Made by a program: the position numbers and the translations under genes
In this document: piece by piece, positions 7,084 through 13,238 of the stretch
How positions within the stretch are numbered: the first letter of the stretch is position 1
Layout: each line of letters begins with the position of its first letter
The notes under the pieces: generated by a model
Database searches by the model: none
What the model was told of the DNA's origin: nothing
Seen by the model: only the letters and a program-made list of their open reading frames with translations
Assembly (NCBI GenBank): GCA_030612945.1
Contig: JAUWMY010000022.1
Span: 1 to 13,872 of the forward strand
Length of the DNA: 13,872 nucleotides
Source of the DNA: Desulfobacteraceae bacterium
GTDB lineage: Bacteria; Desulfobacterota; DSM-4660; Desulfatiglandales; Desulfatiglandaceae
Direction: 5' to 3'

Positions 7084-7245
7084 ACATATTAACATAACTC
7101 CTCAATAAGTTCTGGCGTTCACAACCGGATTAATGCCTTGAGCGAACGACAATGGCTGTATTCACTTTCGGAGTTTAGGCGTAAGCCTTTTATAAAATCC
7201 TCACGGATAAACTCCACCCGAATTATTGAGAACTTACATATTAAC
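7084..7245. mobile_element. Putative 142-bp MITE-like insertion with 10-bp flanking direct repeats
   Basis: The 10-mer ACATATTAAC occurs at 7084-7093 and again at 7236-7245, bracketing 142 bases. Just inside both ends lies an imperfect terminal inverted repeat whose best block is CTCAATAA (7101-7108) against TTATTGAG (7223-7230). Near the right end, 7170-7215 forms a gap-tight three-way junction: GGAGTTT/AAACTCC enclosing AGGC-GTAA-GCCT and ATCC-TCAC-GGAT. Direct repeats just outside inverted ends are the signature of a transposed unit with target duplication. No transposase is encoded. The - strand has an open stretch (7250 to 7122) that ends in TGA and continues in the same frame for eight more codons. 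Alternatively, the structure is a regulatory RNA leader for the deacetylase gene. Confidence 0.45.
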
Positions 7246-7287
7246 TGGCACTAAGAAGTTGCTATTTCTATTTAGGTCGAAGGTATT

Positions 7288-8352
7288 TTGAGAGGCATGA
7301 TGCAGCCTGTACTTGTTATTAATGACGAACGGTTTAAACAACATTTAGAACAGGTGCCTCATTTGGAGAATGCCAGGCGGGTCAAGGCGGTCCAATCCGT
7401 GCTTGAAGATCCATCCCTCAATGGGAAGTGGGCTGAATTGGTACCGAGGCTCGCCACCAAAGAGGAACTTGCTCTGGTGCACACGGCTGATCATATTGAA
7501 CGTATAGCAAAAACCGCGGGAAAACCACTTTCCTCTTTTGACATGGATACCCAGGCTACTGAAAAATCATATGATGTGGCCCGGCTTGGTGTAGGAGCGG
7601 TCTTTGGTCTTCTTGATGAGATCTGGACCGGGAAGGCGAACCGGGGCTTTGCCTGCATCAGGCCACCCGGGCATCACGCGGAGCCTGATAAGGCCATGGG
7701 TTTTTGCCTCTTTAATAACGTGGCCCTGGGAGCCAGATACCTGAAGGAACACTACTCGGTCAGTAAGATCATGATTGTGGATTTTGATGTGCATCACGGT
7801 AATGGTATTCAGTCCGCCTTTTACAATACGGATGATGTCCTGTATGTTTCCCTGCATCAATTTCCCTGTTACCCGGGGACCGGCAATTTTGGTGAGGTGG
7901 GTCGAGGAAGAGGGGAGGGGTTCACAATCAATATCCCTCTCGGGAAGGGGCATGGGGCCCGTGACTTTGCAGGAATTATCCATTATATGTTGAATCCCCT
8001 GGCCCAGGCATATCATCCGGATATGATCCTTGTATCCTGCGGATTCGATCTCTACATGCATGACCCACTGGGAGGAATGACGGTAACGCCGGAAGGCTAT
8101 GCCCTTATAACCTTCTTTTTGTTGGATATCGCGCAAAAAGTCTGCGATGGCCGCATTGCCTTCATAATGGAAGGAGGATATAGTCTCAAGGGGATCAGGG
8201 AATGTGGTCTTCGAGTCATGCAGGAACTGTGCGATGTCCCCACTCTAAACAGAAAGCAAATAGAGAAGGTTACAGGGAACTCCGCCAGAAAATTGTCTGC
8301 AGTTAGAAAAGTGATAGAGATCCAAAAGGAGTACTGGAAAATTCTTCGGTAG
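7288..8352 (+). CDS. Histone deacetylase-family zinc amidohydrolase (AcuC/class II HDAC-like)
   Basis: Cytoplasmic Zn2+-dependent deacetylase of the arginase/HDAC superfamily, about the normal length (354 residues). Family signatures occur in order: RPPGHHAEPDKAMGFC with the catalytic His pair H129/H130; IVDFDVHHGNG with zinc ligands D167 and H169; LYVSLHQFPCYPGTG (185-199); SCGFDLYMHDPLGGM with the third ligand D254; and MEGGYSL with Y298. All catalytic positions are present, so it should be active on an acetylated lysine, polyamine or small amide; the sequence does not say which. The start is uncertain: TTG 7288 has AAGG 4 bases before it, and ATG 7300 has GAGAGG 4 bases before it. Their products differ by only four residues. 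It follows a GNAT-like gene and leads a same-strand run into cysC (52-base gap), an acetylation cycle being the obvious but untested reading. Confidence 0.93.
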   Translation: MRGMMQPVLVINDERFKQHLEQVPHLENARRVKAVQSVLEDPSLNGKWAELVPRLATKEELALVHTADHIERIAKTAGKPLSSFDMDTQATEKSYDVARLGVGAVFGLLDEIWTGKANRGFACIRPPGHHAEPDKAMGFCLFNNVALGARYLKEHYSVSKIMIVDFDVHHGNGIQSAFYNTDDVLYVSLHQFPCYPGTGNFGEVGRGRGEGFTINIPLGKGHGARDFAGIIHYMLNPLAQAYHPDMILVSCGFDLYMHDPLGGMTVTPEGYALITFFLLDIAQKVCDGRIAFIMEGGYSLKGIRECGLRVMQELCDVPTLNRKQIEKVTGNSARKLSAVRKVIEIQKEYWKILR

Positions 8353-8404
8353 AATAGTTCGCAATAGGAAAAATATTTCACAGGATAACATCAAGGAGTT
8401 GATT

Positions 8405-9016
8405 ATGATTGAGCAAAAAGCTACCAACATTTTTTGGCACCAGGGGGCAATTACCCTCTCTGATCGGGAACGCTTAAACGGCCATCGTGGTTTCACTGTC
8501 TGGTTTACTGGCCTTTCGGCGTCTGGCAAATCCACCTTGGCTGTCGCTACTGAGCAGGGCCTGTATGAACGGGGTTACCATACATATATCCTCGATGGCG
8601 ACAATGTTCGACACGGACTGAACAAGAATTTGGGCTTCTCGCCCGAAGACCGCACAGAGAATATACGCAGAATCGGCGAGGTAGCAGGGCTCTTACGTGA
8701 CTGCGGAATCATCAACCTGGTTGCGTTCATTTCCCCCTATAGGATAGATCGCCAAGCCGCCAGAGAACTTAATAATGATAGCACCTTTATTGAGGTTTTC
8801 ATTGACTGTCCGGTGGAGATATGCGAACAACGCGATCCAAAGGGCGCATACAAGAAGGCACGTCAAGGCATCATTAAAGAATTCACCGGCATTAGCGCAC
8901 CTTATGAAGCTCCTGAGAACCCGGAAATTCATCTTCGCACCGACGAGATGTCCGAGGAAGAATGTGTTCAGTTGATAATAAGCTATCTCATGAAGCACAA
9001 ATATATACCTGGTTAA
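8405..9016 (+). CDS. cysC: Adenylyl-sulfate (APS) kinase
   Basis: Cytoplasmic APS kinase: ATP + adenosine 5'-phosphosulfate gives PAPS + ADP. The 203-residue stand-alone form has the P-loop GLSASGKST (36-44), the signature LDGDNVRHGLNKNLGFS followed by DRTENIRRIGEVA, FISPYRIDR, and the CysC-specific DPKGAYKKARQG and FTGISAPYEAPENPE segments. It is not fused to ATP sulfurylase. ATG 8405 is chosen because AAGGAG (8393-8398) lies 6 bases upstream; the in-frame TTG at 8399 directly abuts that site. In dissimilatory sulfate reducers the respiratory route stops at APS, so PAPS made here would serve assimilation or sulfation (for example of surface polysaccharide). It sits between a deacetylase-family gene and a universal stress protein, with no other sulfate-assimilation gene in view. 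Confidence 0.96.
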   Translation: MIEQKATNIFWHQGAITLSDRERLNGHRGFTVWFTGLSASGKSTLAVATEQGLYERGYHTYILDGDNVRHGLNKNLGFSPEDRTENIRRIGEVAGLLRDCGIINLVAFISPYRIDRQAARELNNDSTFIEVFIDCPVEICEQRDPKGAYKKARQGIIKEFTGISAPYEAPENPEIHLRTDEMSEEECVQLIISYLMKHKYIPG

Positions 9017-9102
9017 AGCGATCCGTAATACTTTTTGCCTTTAATAAAGCATGACGTGGCTGTGGACGGGAAGTCATTTGCATAAGAAAGGAGCACTCTA
9101 TT

Positions 9103-9594
9103 ATGGAGAACAAGAGACCAGAAAAGAAGCAGACTGATCCAATAGGCATTACAGTTCTTGTGGCAGTAGATTTCTCCCCCTGTTCTGTGATTGCCTTGAG
9201 GAGGGCAAGGACGATTTTAGGACAAAAACCTGGCCGTATACTGGTCCTTCATGTAATTGATCACGATTTTATAGTGAGGTGCATTCACAATCGCTTGGGA
9301 ACAGAGGGACATATTAAGAAAACCCTATATCTTCGCGCCAAGGCCAAGCTTAAAGATTTACTCCTCGAGGAAGGGCTCGGTGGACATAGTACAGAGGAGT
9401 TGATTTGCGAAGGGACGCCCTTCATTGAGATCAACAAGCGGGCGGTGGAAAGTGGTGCTGACATGGTCGTCATGGGAAACAGGGGAAACACGGGGGACAT
9501 GGAAACTATATTCTTCGGAAGTACCGCTGAGAGGGTCCTGAGGTTTATGAAACGACCGGTGCTATGCGTGCCTCTGGAGGAAGATCAAGATTAG
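9103..9594 (+). CDS. Universal stress protein (UspA family), single domain
   Basis: 163-residue cytoplasmic Usp domain. It opens with the first strand ITVLVAVDFSPCSVIALRRA (16-35), whose Asp contacts adenine nucleotide in the family, and continues with GRILVLHVID (44-53). It ends with VVMGNRGNTGDMETIFFGSTAERVL followed by RPVLCVP. The ATP-binding signature is normally G-x2-G-x9-G-S/T. Here the last spacer is ten residues (G125-x2-G128-x10-G139-S140), so ATP binding is likely but not certain. The start is supported by AAAGGAG at 9087-9093, 9 bases before the ATG. The predicted diadenylate cyclase starts 21 bases after its stop, consistent with co-transcription. Usp proteins usually act as small sensors or chaperone-like regulators rather than enzymes; the partner here is unknown. 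Confidence 0.93.
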   Translation: MENKRPEKKQTDPIGITVLVAVDFSPCSVIALRRARTILGQKPGRILVLHVIDHDFIVRCIHNRLGTEGHIKKTLYLRAKAKLKDLLLEEGLGGHSTEELICEGTPFIEINKRAVESGADMVVMGNRGNTGDMETIFFGSTAERVLRFMKRPVLCVPLEEDQD

Positions 9595-9615
9595 CATACC
9601 AAAGGGAGTCAAAAC

Positions 9616-10224
9616 ATGTTTGAAGCTATCTGTAAGATGACCACAGGTTGTCGGCCTAAGGTGTTGGAACAGACAATCCAATTGGCAGTGGAAATCGCCC
9701 GGGAAGGGCGCGAGGGTCGGAAAATTGGAACTATCTTTGTTCTTGGTGATGAAGAAGCGGTGCTTAGGGAATCCCGGCCTTTAATCTTGGATCCGCTGCA
9801 AGGGCACCCACCAGAGGTCAAAAAAATCTTTGATTTCAACATGCGAGAGACCACCAAGGAACTGGCTCAACTGGATGGCGCTTTTGTTATTTCGGCCGAT
9901 GGCACCATTCTCTCGGCCGCACGTCACCTCAACGGTGATTCCGCCGGTATCAGTTTGCCATTGGGATTGGGTTCACGCCATGTTGCCGCGGCAGCCATAA
10001 CACTTTCAACCAGGGCGGTTGCGGTGGTGGTCTCCACAAGTTCTGTGGTGAGGGTATTTGCCCGGGGCCAGATTGTTGCAGAAATCATTCCGGAAATCTG
10101 GATGCTCAGCCGGGAAAGTATCCAAATCGAGGGGCCATACGTGGAGAGCAAGATTGGCGGCCTTCAAATAGTCGCCCGAAATGATCTGGACGAGACAAAG
10201 GAATCGAAGCCGAATTCCTCGTAG
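9616..10224 (+). CDS. Stand-alone DisA_N-type diadenylate cyclase domain protein
   Basis: 202-residue soluble protein carrying a DAC (DisA_N) fold, the domain that joins two ATP into c-di-AMP. Visible motifs are QLDGAFVISADGTILSAARHL with the DGA motif at 87-89, then GLGSRHVAAAAITLSTRAVAVVVS with the RH motif at R121-H122, and VVRVFARGQIV. The canonical RHR is RHV here, as I recall for the archaeal-type DacZ-like branch, which often reads RHxAAAAIT. The acidic residue that usually follows VVS is Thr141, so activity should be tested. There is no membrane helix (unlike CdaA) and no DNA-binding HhH domain (unlike DisA). About 75 N-terminal residues precede the core. AAAGGGAG at 9600-9607 supports the ATG. 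It is the last gene of the run, directly behind a Usp gene. Confidence 0.85.
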   Translation: MFEAICKMTTGCRPKVLEQTIQLAVEIAREGREGRKIGTIFVLGDEEAVLRESRPLILDPLQGHPPEVKKIFDFNMRETTKELAQLDGAFVISADGTILSAARHLNGDSAGISLPLGLGSRHVAAAAITLSTRAVAVVVSTSSVVRVFARGQIVAEIIPEIWMLSRESIQIEGPYVESKIGGLQIVARNDLDETKESKPNSS

Positions 10225-10432
10225 CAAGCGCATTGTATACTTGAATAACCACCCCCTGTCACCTCGCTGTTTACACCTTTCATTTTTACCCCAGGATATA
10301 TTACAAAAATATCAAGTAAAATCAAATTATTAGGTGCTTTTTAACAGGAAAGTTTTTTCTGCAATACATGGCATATATCTTGAATAAAATAAATGAAGAA
10401 AGCTGTTGATAGTATGAAAGGCATTCTGACTA
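10225..10432. other. Intergenic flank between the cyclase gene and the IS
   Basis: 208 AT-rich bases with no supported gene. I see no strong terminator for the upstream operon, only a weak GATAT/ATATC pairing near 10293-10311. The CTA at 10430-10432 is the left half of the CTAG insertion target. Confidence 0.5.
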
Positions 10433-10473
10433 GTACCGTGTCTCATAAGTTTTGTCCCTGATTTTGGCAATTT
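10433..10473 (+). repeat. Left terminal inverted repeat of the IS
   Basis: Begins GTACCGTGTC and aligns without gaps to the reverse complement of 13117-13157. Two blocks, CTCATAAGTT (10442-10451) and TGATTTTGGCAATTT (10459-10473), are identical. The 7-base segments before each block have diverged, which suggests two separate transposase contact sites. Confidence 0.85.
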
Positions 10474-10508
10474 ATCATGTCATCAAATCACAGGAACAAC
10501 CTAAAAAA

Positions 10509-10663
10509 ATACGAATATCGAAATACGAAATACGAAACAATATCGAAATGCGAATTTTCAAAAGAATAAACAAAAACCTCATAATAGGACCGTTTCTCGT
10601 TTTGGTCATTGATATTTTTTGTCATTTGTATTTGTTTCGAGTTTCGATATTCGAATTTCGGGT
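10509..10663. repeat. Heptad-repeat palindromic (MITE-like) element, copy 2, inside the IS
   Basis: The left arm (10509-10536) is four heptads of the ATACGAA/TATCGAA type followed by ACAATATCGAAATGCG. The right arm (10636-10663) is four heptads of the TTCGAGT/TTCGATA/TTCGAAT/TTCGGGT type preceded by TTTTGGTCATTG and a TTTGTATTTGT-like stretch. Arms and the TTTTGGTCATT motif match copy 1 at 2164-2349, while the middle differs. It lies between the IS left end and the HTH gene. An 8-base spacer separates it from a TCACCC/GGGTGA hairpin (10671-10688). Confidence 0.7.
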
Positions 10664-10670
10664 TTTCCCG

Positions 10671-10688
10671 TCACCCTCAGATGGGTGA
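10671..10688. repeat. Hairpin inside the IS leader
   Basis: 6-bp inverted repeat TCACCC / GGGTGA with a TCAGAT loop, just downstream of repeat copy 2. No U-run follows. It could reduce read-through into the transposase genes but is not a classical terminator. Confidence 0.4.
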
Positions 10689-10829
10689 ACCGTATGAATT
10701 TATTTGAATATTTCAGGTTGCCATTTTAAGGCACTAAATTTTTAAGACGGGGCACTAGTTCACCGTATCGAAAATATTACATCAAATATTGGCAAGATAG
10801 AATTTCCCTTTATTCTGACTAAATCATAC

Positions 10830-10868
10830 GAAATAATGGACAAAAGTAGCCAGAAAGGCCATTATTTC
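10830..10868. promoter_or_regulatory. 10-bp inverted repeat abutting the transposase promoter
   Basis: Perfect inverted repeat GAAATAATGG (10830-10839) / CCATTATTTC (10859-10868), 19 bases apart, ending one base before the -35 box. Candidate operator for the HTH protein encoded just downstream, or an RNA hairpin hindering transcription entering from outside the IS. Confidence 0.5.
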
Positions 10869-10869
10869 C

Positions 10870-10899
10870 TTGACAAAGAAAATTGGTTAGGCCTATTAT
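10870..10899 (+). promoter_or_regulatory. Sigma70-like promoter of the IS genes
   Basis: Consensus -35 TTGACA (10870-10875) and -10 TATTAT (10894-10899) with an 18-base spacer. Transcription would begin near 10906, about 32 bases before the ATG of the HTH gene. It is the best promoter match I found in the window. Confidence 0.65.
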
Positions 10900-10932
10900 C
10901 CCTCCAAAACGTATGAAATATAAAGGAGGGAT
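10898..10932 (+). promoter_or_regulatory. Shine-Dalgarno-masking inverted repeat ahead of the IS genes
   Basis: ATCCCTCC (10898-10905) is perfectly complementary to GGAGGGAT (10925-10932), which contains the whole Shine-Dalgarno of the HTH gene. The left arm overlaps the -10 box and ends about where transcription should start. RNA from the IS's own promoter would lack the left arm and leave the site open, while RNA entering from upstream would contain both arms and hide it. Confidence 0.6.
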
Positions 10933-10937
10933 TGCAT

Positions 10938-11711
10938 ATGTCAAATTGCCCAATTGACCTAAGCTTCTCAAAAATCCATTCTAATAAGCGGATCGAGAAG
11001 GCTTATGAAAGTCTTGGAGTCAAAATCGTCACCCGGATTATCGGCTTCACACTGTTTTTGTTAGGTGCAAAGCGGGAGGATATCGCCCAATATTTACAAA
11101 TACCTATGGGAACCTTTCTGTCCTTTCTCACTCGGACAGATCAGTACGGTCTTTTGGCATTTGAAGATAGAAGAAAATCAGTATATAAAAAAGTAGTGAA
11201 AATCGAGGCTCCGGTCAAGGTATCTTTGGCCGTGACCGAGCAAAACGTTATCATTCAATTAGGCGGTAACAATCAGGCGATTATAATCCCCCGAAAAAAT
11301 CTATTGCAGTGTAAAGTAATTCTCCTCACTTTTGTTAACAACGGCCTGCTTACCGCTAAAGAGGTTTCTGAGGTCCTTGGGTTCTCTGTAAGACATACCA
11401 GAGACCTAAATGTCAAAATGCATGAAGGAGACGTTTATTGGTTGATTGATAAACGAAAGGGCCAAATTCAGGATTACCGATTCACTCCGGAGATTAAGGC
11501 CGAATTGATCCAGCAGGTTGCTGCTAATGCCATAACCGGCAAACCGACTTCAAGCCGCGCCGTATCCCAACATATCAAAAAGCGATGTAACTTGGTTTTA
11601 CCTGATCGCTCTGTACGATTACACATGAACAAATTGGGGTTGCCCAAAATATTAAACTCCCTTCCTGCTCTCGTGGAAGATTTAAAAAAAACTGAAAGCC
11701 ATGATAATTGA
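10938..11711 (+). CDS. IS-encoded helix-turn-helix accessory protein (ORF A)
   Basis: 257-residue basic protein with no catalytic motif I can recognise and three helix-turn-helix-like segments: REDIAQYLQIPMGTFLSFL (47-65), TAKEVSEVLGFSVRHTRDL (139-157) and RAVSQHIKKRC through RSVRLHMNKLGL (about 207-235). It probably binds the IS ends or its own leader. The ATG at 10938 is chosen because AAAGGAGGG (10922-10930) ends 7 bases before it; the in-frame TTG at 10932 is too close. It overlaps the transposase start by 11 bases, so the two are likely translationally coupled. An (A)8 run at 11684-11691 lies just before the junction. It could be a transposase targeting subunit or a repressor. The three-HTH pattern favours DNA binding, but the function is inferred. 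Confidence 0.8.
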   Translation: MSNCPIDLSFSKIHSNKRIEKAYESLGVKIVTRIIGFTLFLLGAKREDIAQYLQIPMGTFLSFLTRTDQYGLLAFEDRRKSVYKKVVKIEAPVKVSLAVTEQNVIIQLGGNNQAIIIPRKNLLQCKVILLTFVNNGLLTAKEVSEVLGFSVRHTRDLNVKMHEGDVYWLIDKRKGQIQDYRFTPEIKAELIQQVAANAITGKPTSSRAVSQHIKKRCNLVLPDRSVRLHMNKLGLPKILNSLPALVEDLKKTESHDN

Positions 11712-13080
11712 TACTGTAGATGAATTTGTGCCCGACAATCATGCTTCAAAGGTTAAACATCAACTTACCGGGATTGAACAAATACAGGAACGAGCTAAAA
11801 TGTTGGCGCTTGCGCACTGTGAGGTCAATTTAGGAACCATTGCATGGTTCACGAGCCGACATGTCACTACCGTTCGCAAATGGATAATGCGATCAAAAAA
11901 CGGTGGTGAGCTATGGGATCAAAAGAGAAGCGGACGACCTCCAGTTTATAATGAGAAAACACGATTAAAGACCATTGCCTTTTATTGCCAGGTTTCTCCT
12001 CTGCCTGGGTGTAACAGCTGGTCATTGAGATGGGCGGAAAATTATCTGAAAGAACATAGCAAAATCATCGGTTGTTCTATGAGTCATTCAACCATTCAAC
12101 GCATTTTGAAAAGTCATGGCCTACGACCTCATTTGCATAAATACTTTTTGGCTATTACCGACCCTGAATTCTTTCCGAAAATGGAACATATTGTTAACCT
12201 TTGTCTCCACCCACCAGAGTACCTGTTTAACTTTGATGAGTGCACGGCTCTTCAAGCCAAATCCACGCTGGCTCCGGAATTGCCCGCATTATACAACAAA
12301 CCCAGGTACGAAGAATTTGAATATAGGCGCAATGGAACCATTGATCTTATGGCCTTTCTAAATCCTAAAACAGGCAAAGTCTTCGGCAGATGTACCCCAA
12401 ATCACAATACGCAAACACTATCCCGAGTTTTCAAAGAACACGTTAATACGTTGCCTTCAGATGCTCCACTTCATTACATCATGGACAATTTAAACACCCA
12501 TTTCAATGATGAGTTTTGCAAGACCGTTGCAAAATTAAGTAATGTAACCTATGATCCCCTCAGAACCGGTCGTGAACGTCGCCAGTGGCTTCAGAGGGAA
12601 AACAAACGGATTGTAATCCACTACACTCCTTTTCATGGTTCCTGGCTGAATATGATTGAAATATGGTTTGGCATACTCAACAAAAAATGTCTGAAGCATC
12701 AATCATTTGAATCAGTACAGCTCTTACAGGAAACCATAGAAGAGTTTATTGAAACTTGGAATACATACTTTTCTCACCCATTCACATGGACATATACAGG
12801 AGAAGGGTTACACGAAAAAGCCATTACCCGGTTCAATAAGCTGCTTCTCATCGAAAGTAAACAGATGGATATCCAATTTCTAACAAAACAACTACTCCTA
12901 ATGTCCAACATCGCTAAAACATACCACAAAAAAGTCCATACTAAGGTCTGGAAAAAGCTTCATGACTTGTTTGCTGACAAAAAGGATTATATCAACACCA
13001 TTATCAGTGCTTCCATTAAAGAGCGCCAGATAGCAAAAGCACACATGGCGTTAGATCAATTTAAGGCTTTCATAATCTGA
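11701..13080 (+). CDS. IS630-family DDE transposase (ORF B)
   Basis: 459-residue transposase. The N-terminal part has an HTH (about 41-66, EVNLGTIAWFTSRHVTTVRKW) and the IS630-typical GRPPVYNEKTR linker (78-88). The RNase H-like core follows with D179 (LFNFDECT), D262 (YIMDNLNTHF) and E320 (HGSWLNMIEIWFGIL). The D262-E320 interval has 57 residues rather than the roughly 34 of the Tc/mariner pattern, owing to a basic insertion (about 283-303, RTGRERRQWLQREN). I recall a subgroup of IS630 proteins with such an insertion. A C-terminal tail of about 80 residues after WTYTGEGL (363-370) is longer than usual. The ATG overlaps the end of the HTH gene by 11 bases, and only a weak GAAAG precedes it. 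The frame is +1 relative to the upstream gene. All catalytic residues are present and no frameshift is seen, so it may be active. Confidence 0.93.
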   Translation: MIIDTVDEFVPDNHASKVKHQLTGIEQIQERAKMLALAHCEVNLGTIAWFTSRHVTTVRKWIMRSKNGGELWDQKRSGRPPVYNEKTRLKTIAFYCQVSPLPGCNSWSLRWAENYLKEHSKIIGCSMSHSTIQRILKSHGLRPHLHKYFLAITDPEFFPKMEHIVNLCLHPPEYLFNFDECTALQAKSTLAPELPALYNKPRYEEFEYRRNGTIDLMAFLNPKTGKVFGRCTPNHNTQTLSRVFKEHVNTLPSDAPLHYIMDNLNTHFNDEFCKTVAKLSNVTYDPLRTGRERRQWLQRENKRIVIHYTPFHGSWLNMIEIWFGILNKKCLKHQSFESVQLLQETIEEFIETWNTYFSHPFTWTYTGEGLHEKAITRFNKLLLIESKQMDIQFLTKQLLLMSNIAKTYHKKVHTKVWKKLHDLFADKKDYINTIISASIKERQIAKAHMALDQFKAFII

Positions 13081-13116
13081 ATAACTCACAGCGAAATACC
13101 AGCACATGAATAACCC

Positions 13117-13157
13117 AAATTGCCAAAATCAACAGCAGAACTTATGAGTCGATGCAC
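13117..13157 (-). repeat. Right terminal inverted repeat of the IS
   Basis: Reverse complement begins GTGCATCGAC and contains the same two perfect blocks as the left end: CTCATAAGTT as 13139-13148 and TGATTTTGGCAATTT as 13117-13131. It starts 36 bases after the transposase stop codon. Confidence 0.85.
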
Positions 13158-13238
13158 TAGTAAGCTCAGAGTCAATGTGCTCCGCTTATATGAACTGTAA
13201 GACAATGTTGAAATATTGGTATGCCGGAAACGGTGGAA

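Larger units (their letters stand above)
10433..13157 (+). mobile_element. Two-gene IS630-like insertion sequence
   Basis: About 2.7-kb element with left end 10433-10473 and right end 13117-13157. The ends are inverted repeats, 31 of 41 positions identical with no gaps, with perfect internal blocks CTCATAAGTT and TGATTTTGGCAATTT. Outside, left CTA and right TAG rejoin to CTAG, and TA is present on both sides (10431-10432, 13158-13159), matching the known IS630 preference for CTAG with a TA duplication. ACTAGT is in fact present at both ends, so a 6-bp duplication cannot be excluded. It holds a long non-coding leader with a heptad repeat, an HTH gene and the DDE transposase. Both genes look intact. 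It is larger than a typical one-gene IS630 and looks more AT-rich than its neighbours. Confidence 0.85.

Noticed and set aside
7170..7215. tRNA-like fold with a 7-bp acceptor-type stem
   Set aside because: Only 46 bases long, with two 4-bp arms and no anticodon loop, T-loop consensus or CCA-compatible layout.
7567..8136. 189-codon antisense open frame opposite the deacetylase gene
   Set aside because: The + strand frame carries every HDAC catalytic motif across this interval; the antisense product matches nothing.
10452..10688. 78-codon + strand frame in the IS leader
   Set aside because: It spans the left inverted repeat and heptad repeat copy 2, with no ribosome-binding site.
11684..11711. 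Programmed frameshift at the (A)8 run fusing the two IS genes
   Set aside because: The transposase frame is +1 relative to the first gene, has a stop at 11683-11685 just before the run, and has its own ATG overlapping the first gene's end. Coupled initiation explains the arrangement more simply, though slippage is not excluded.
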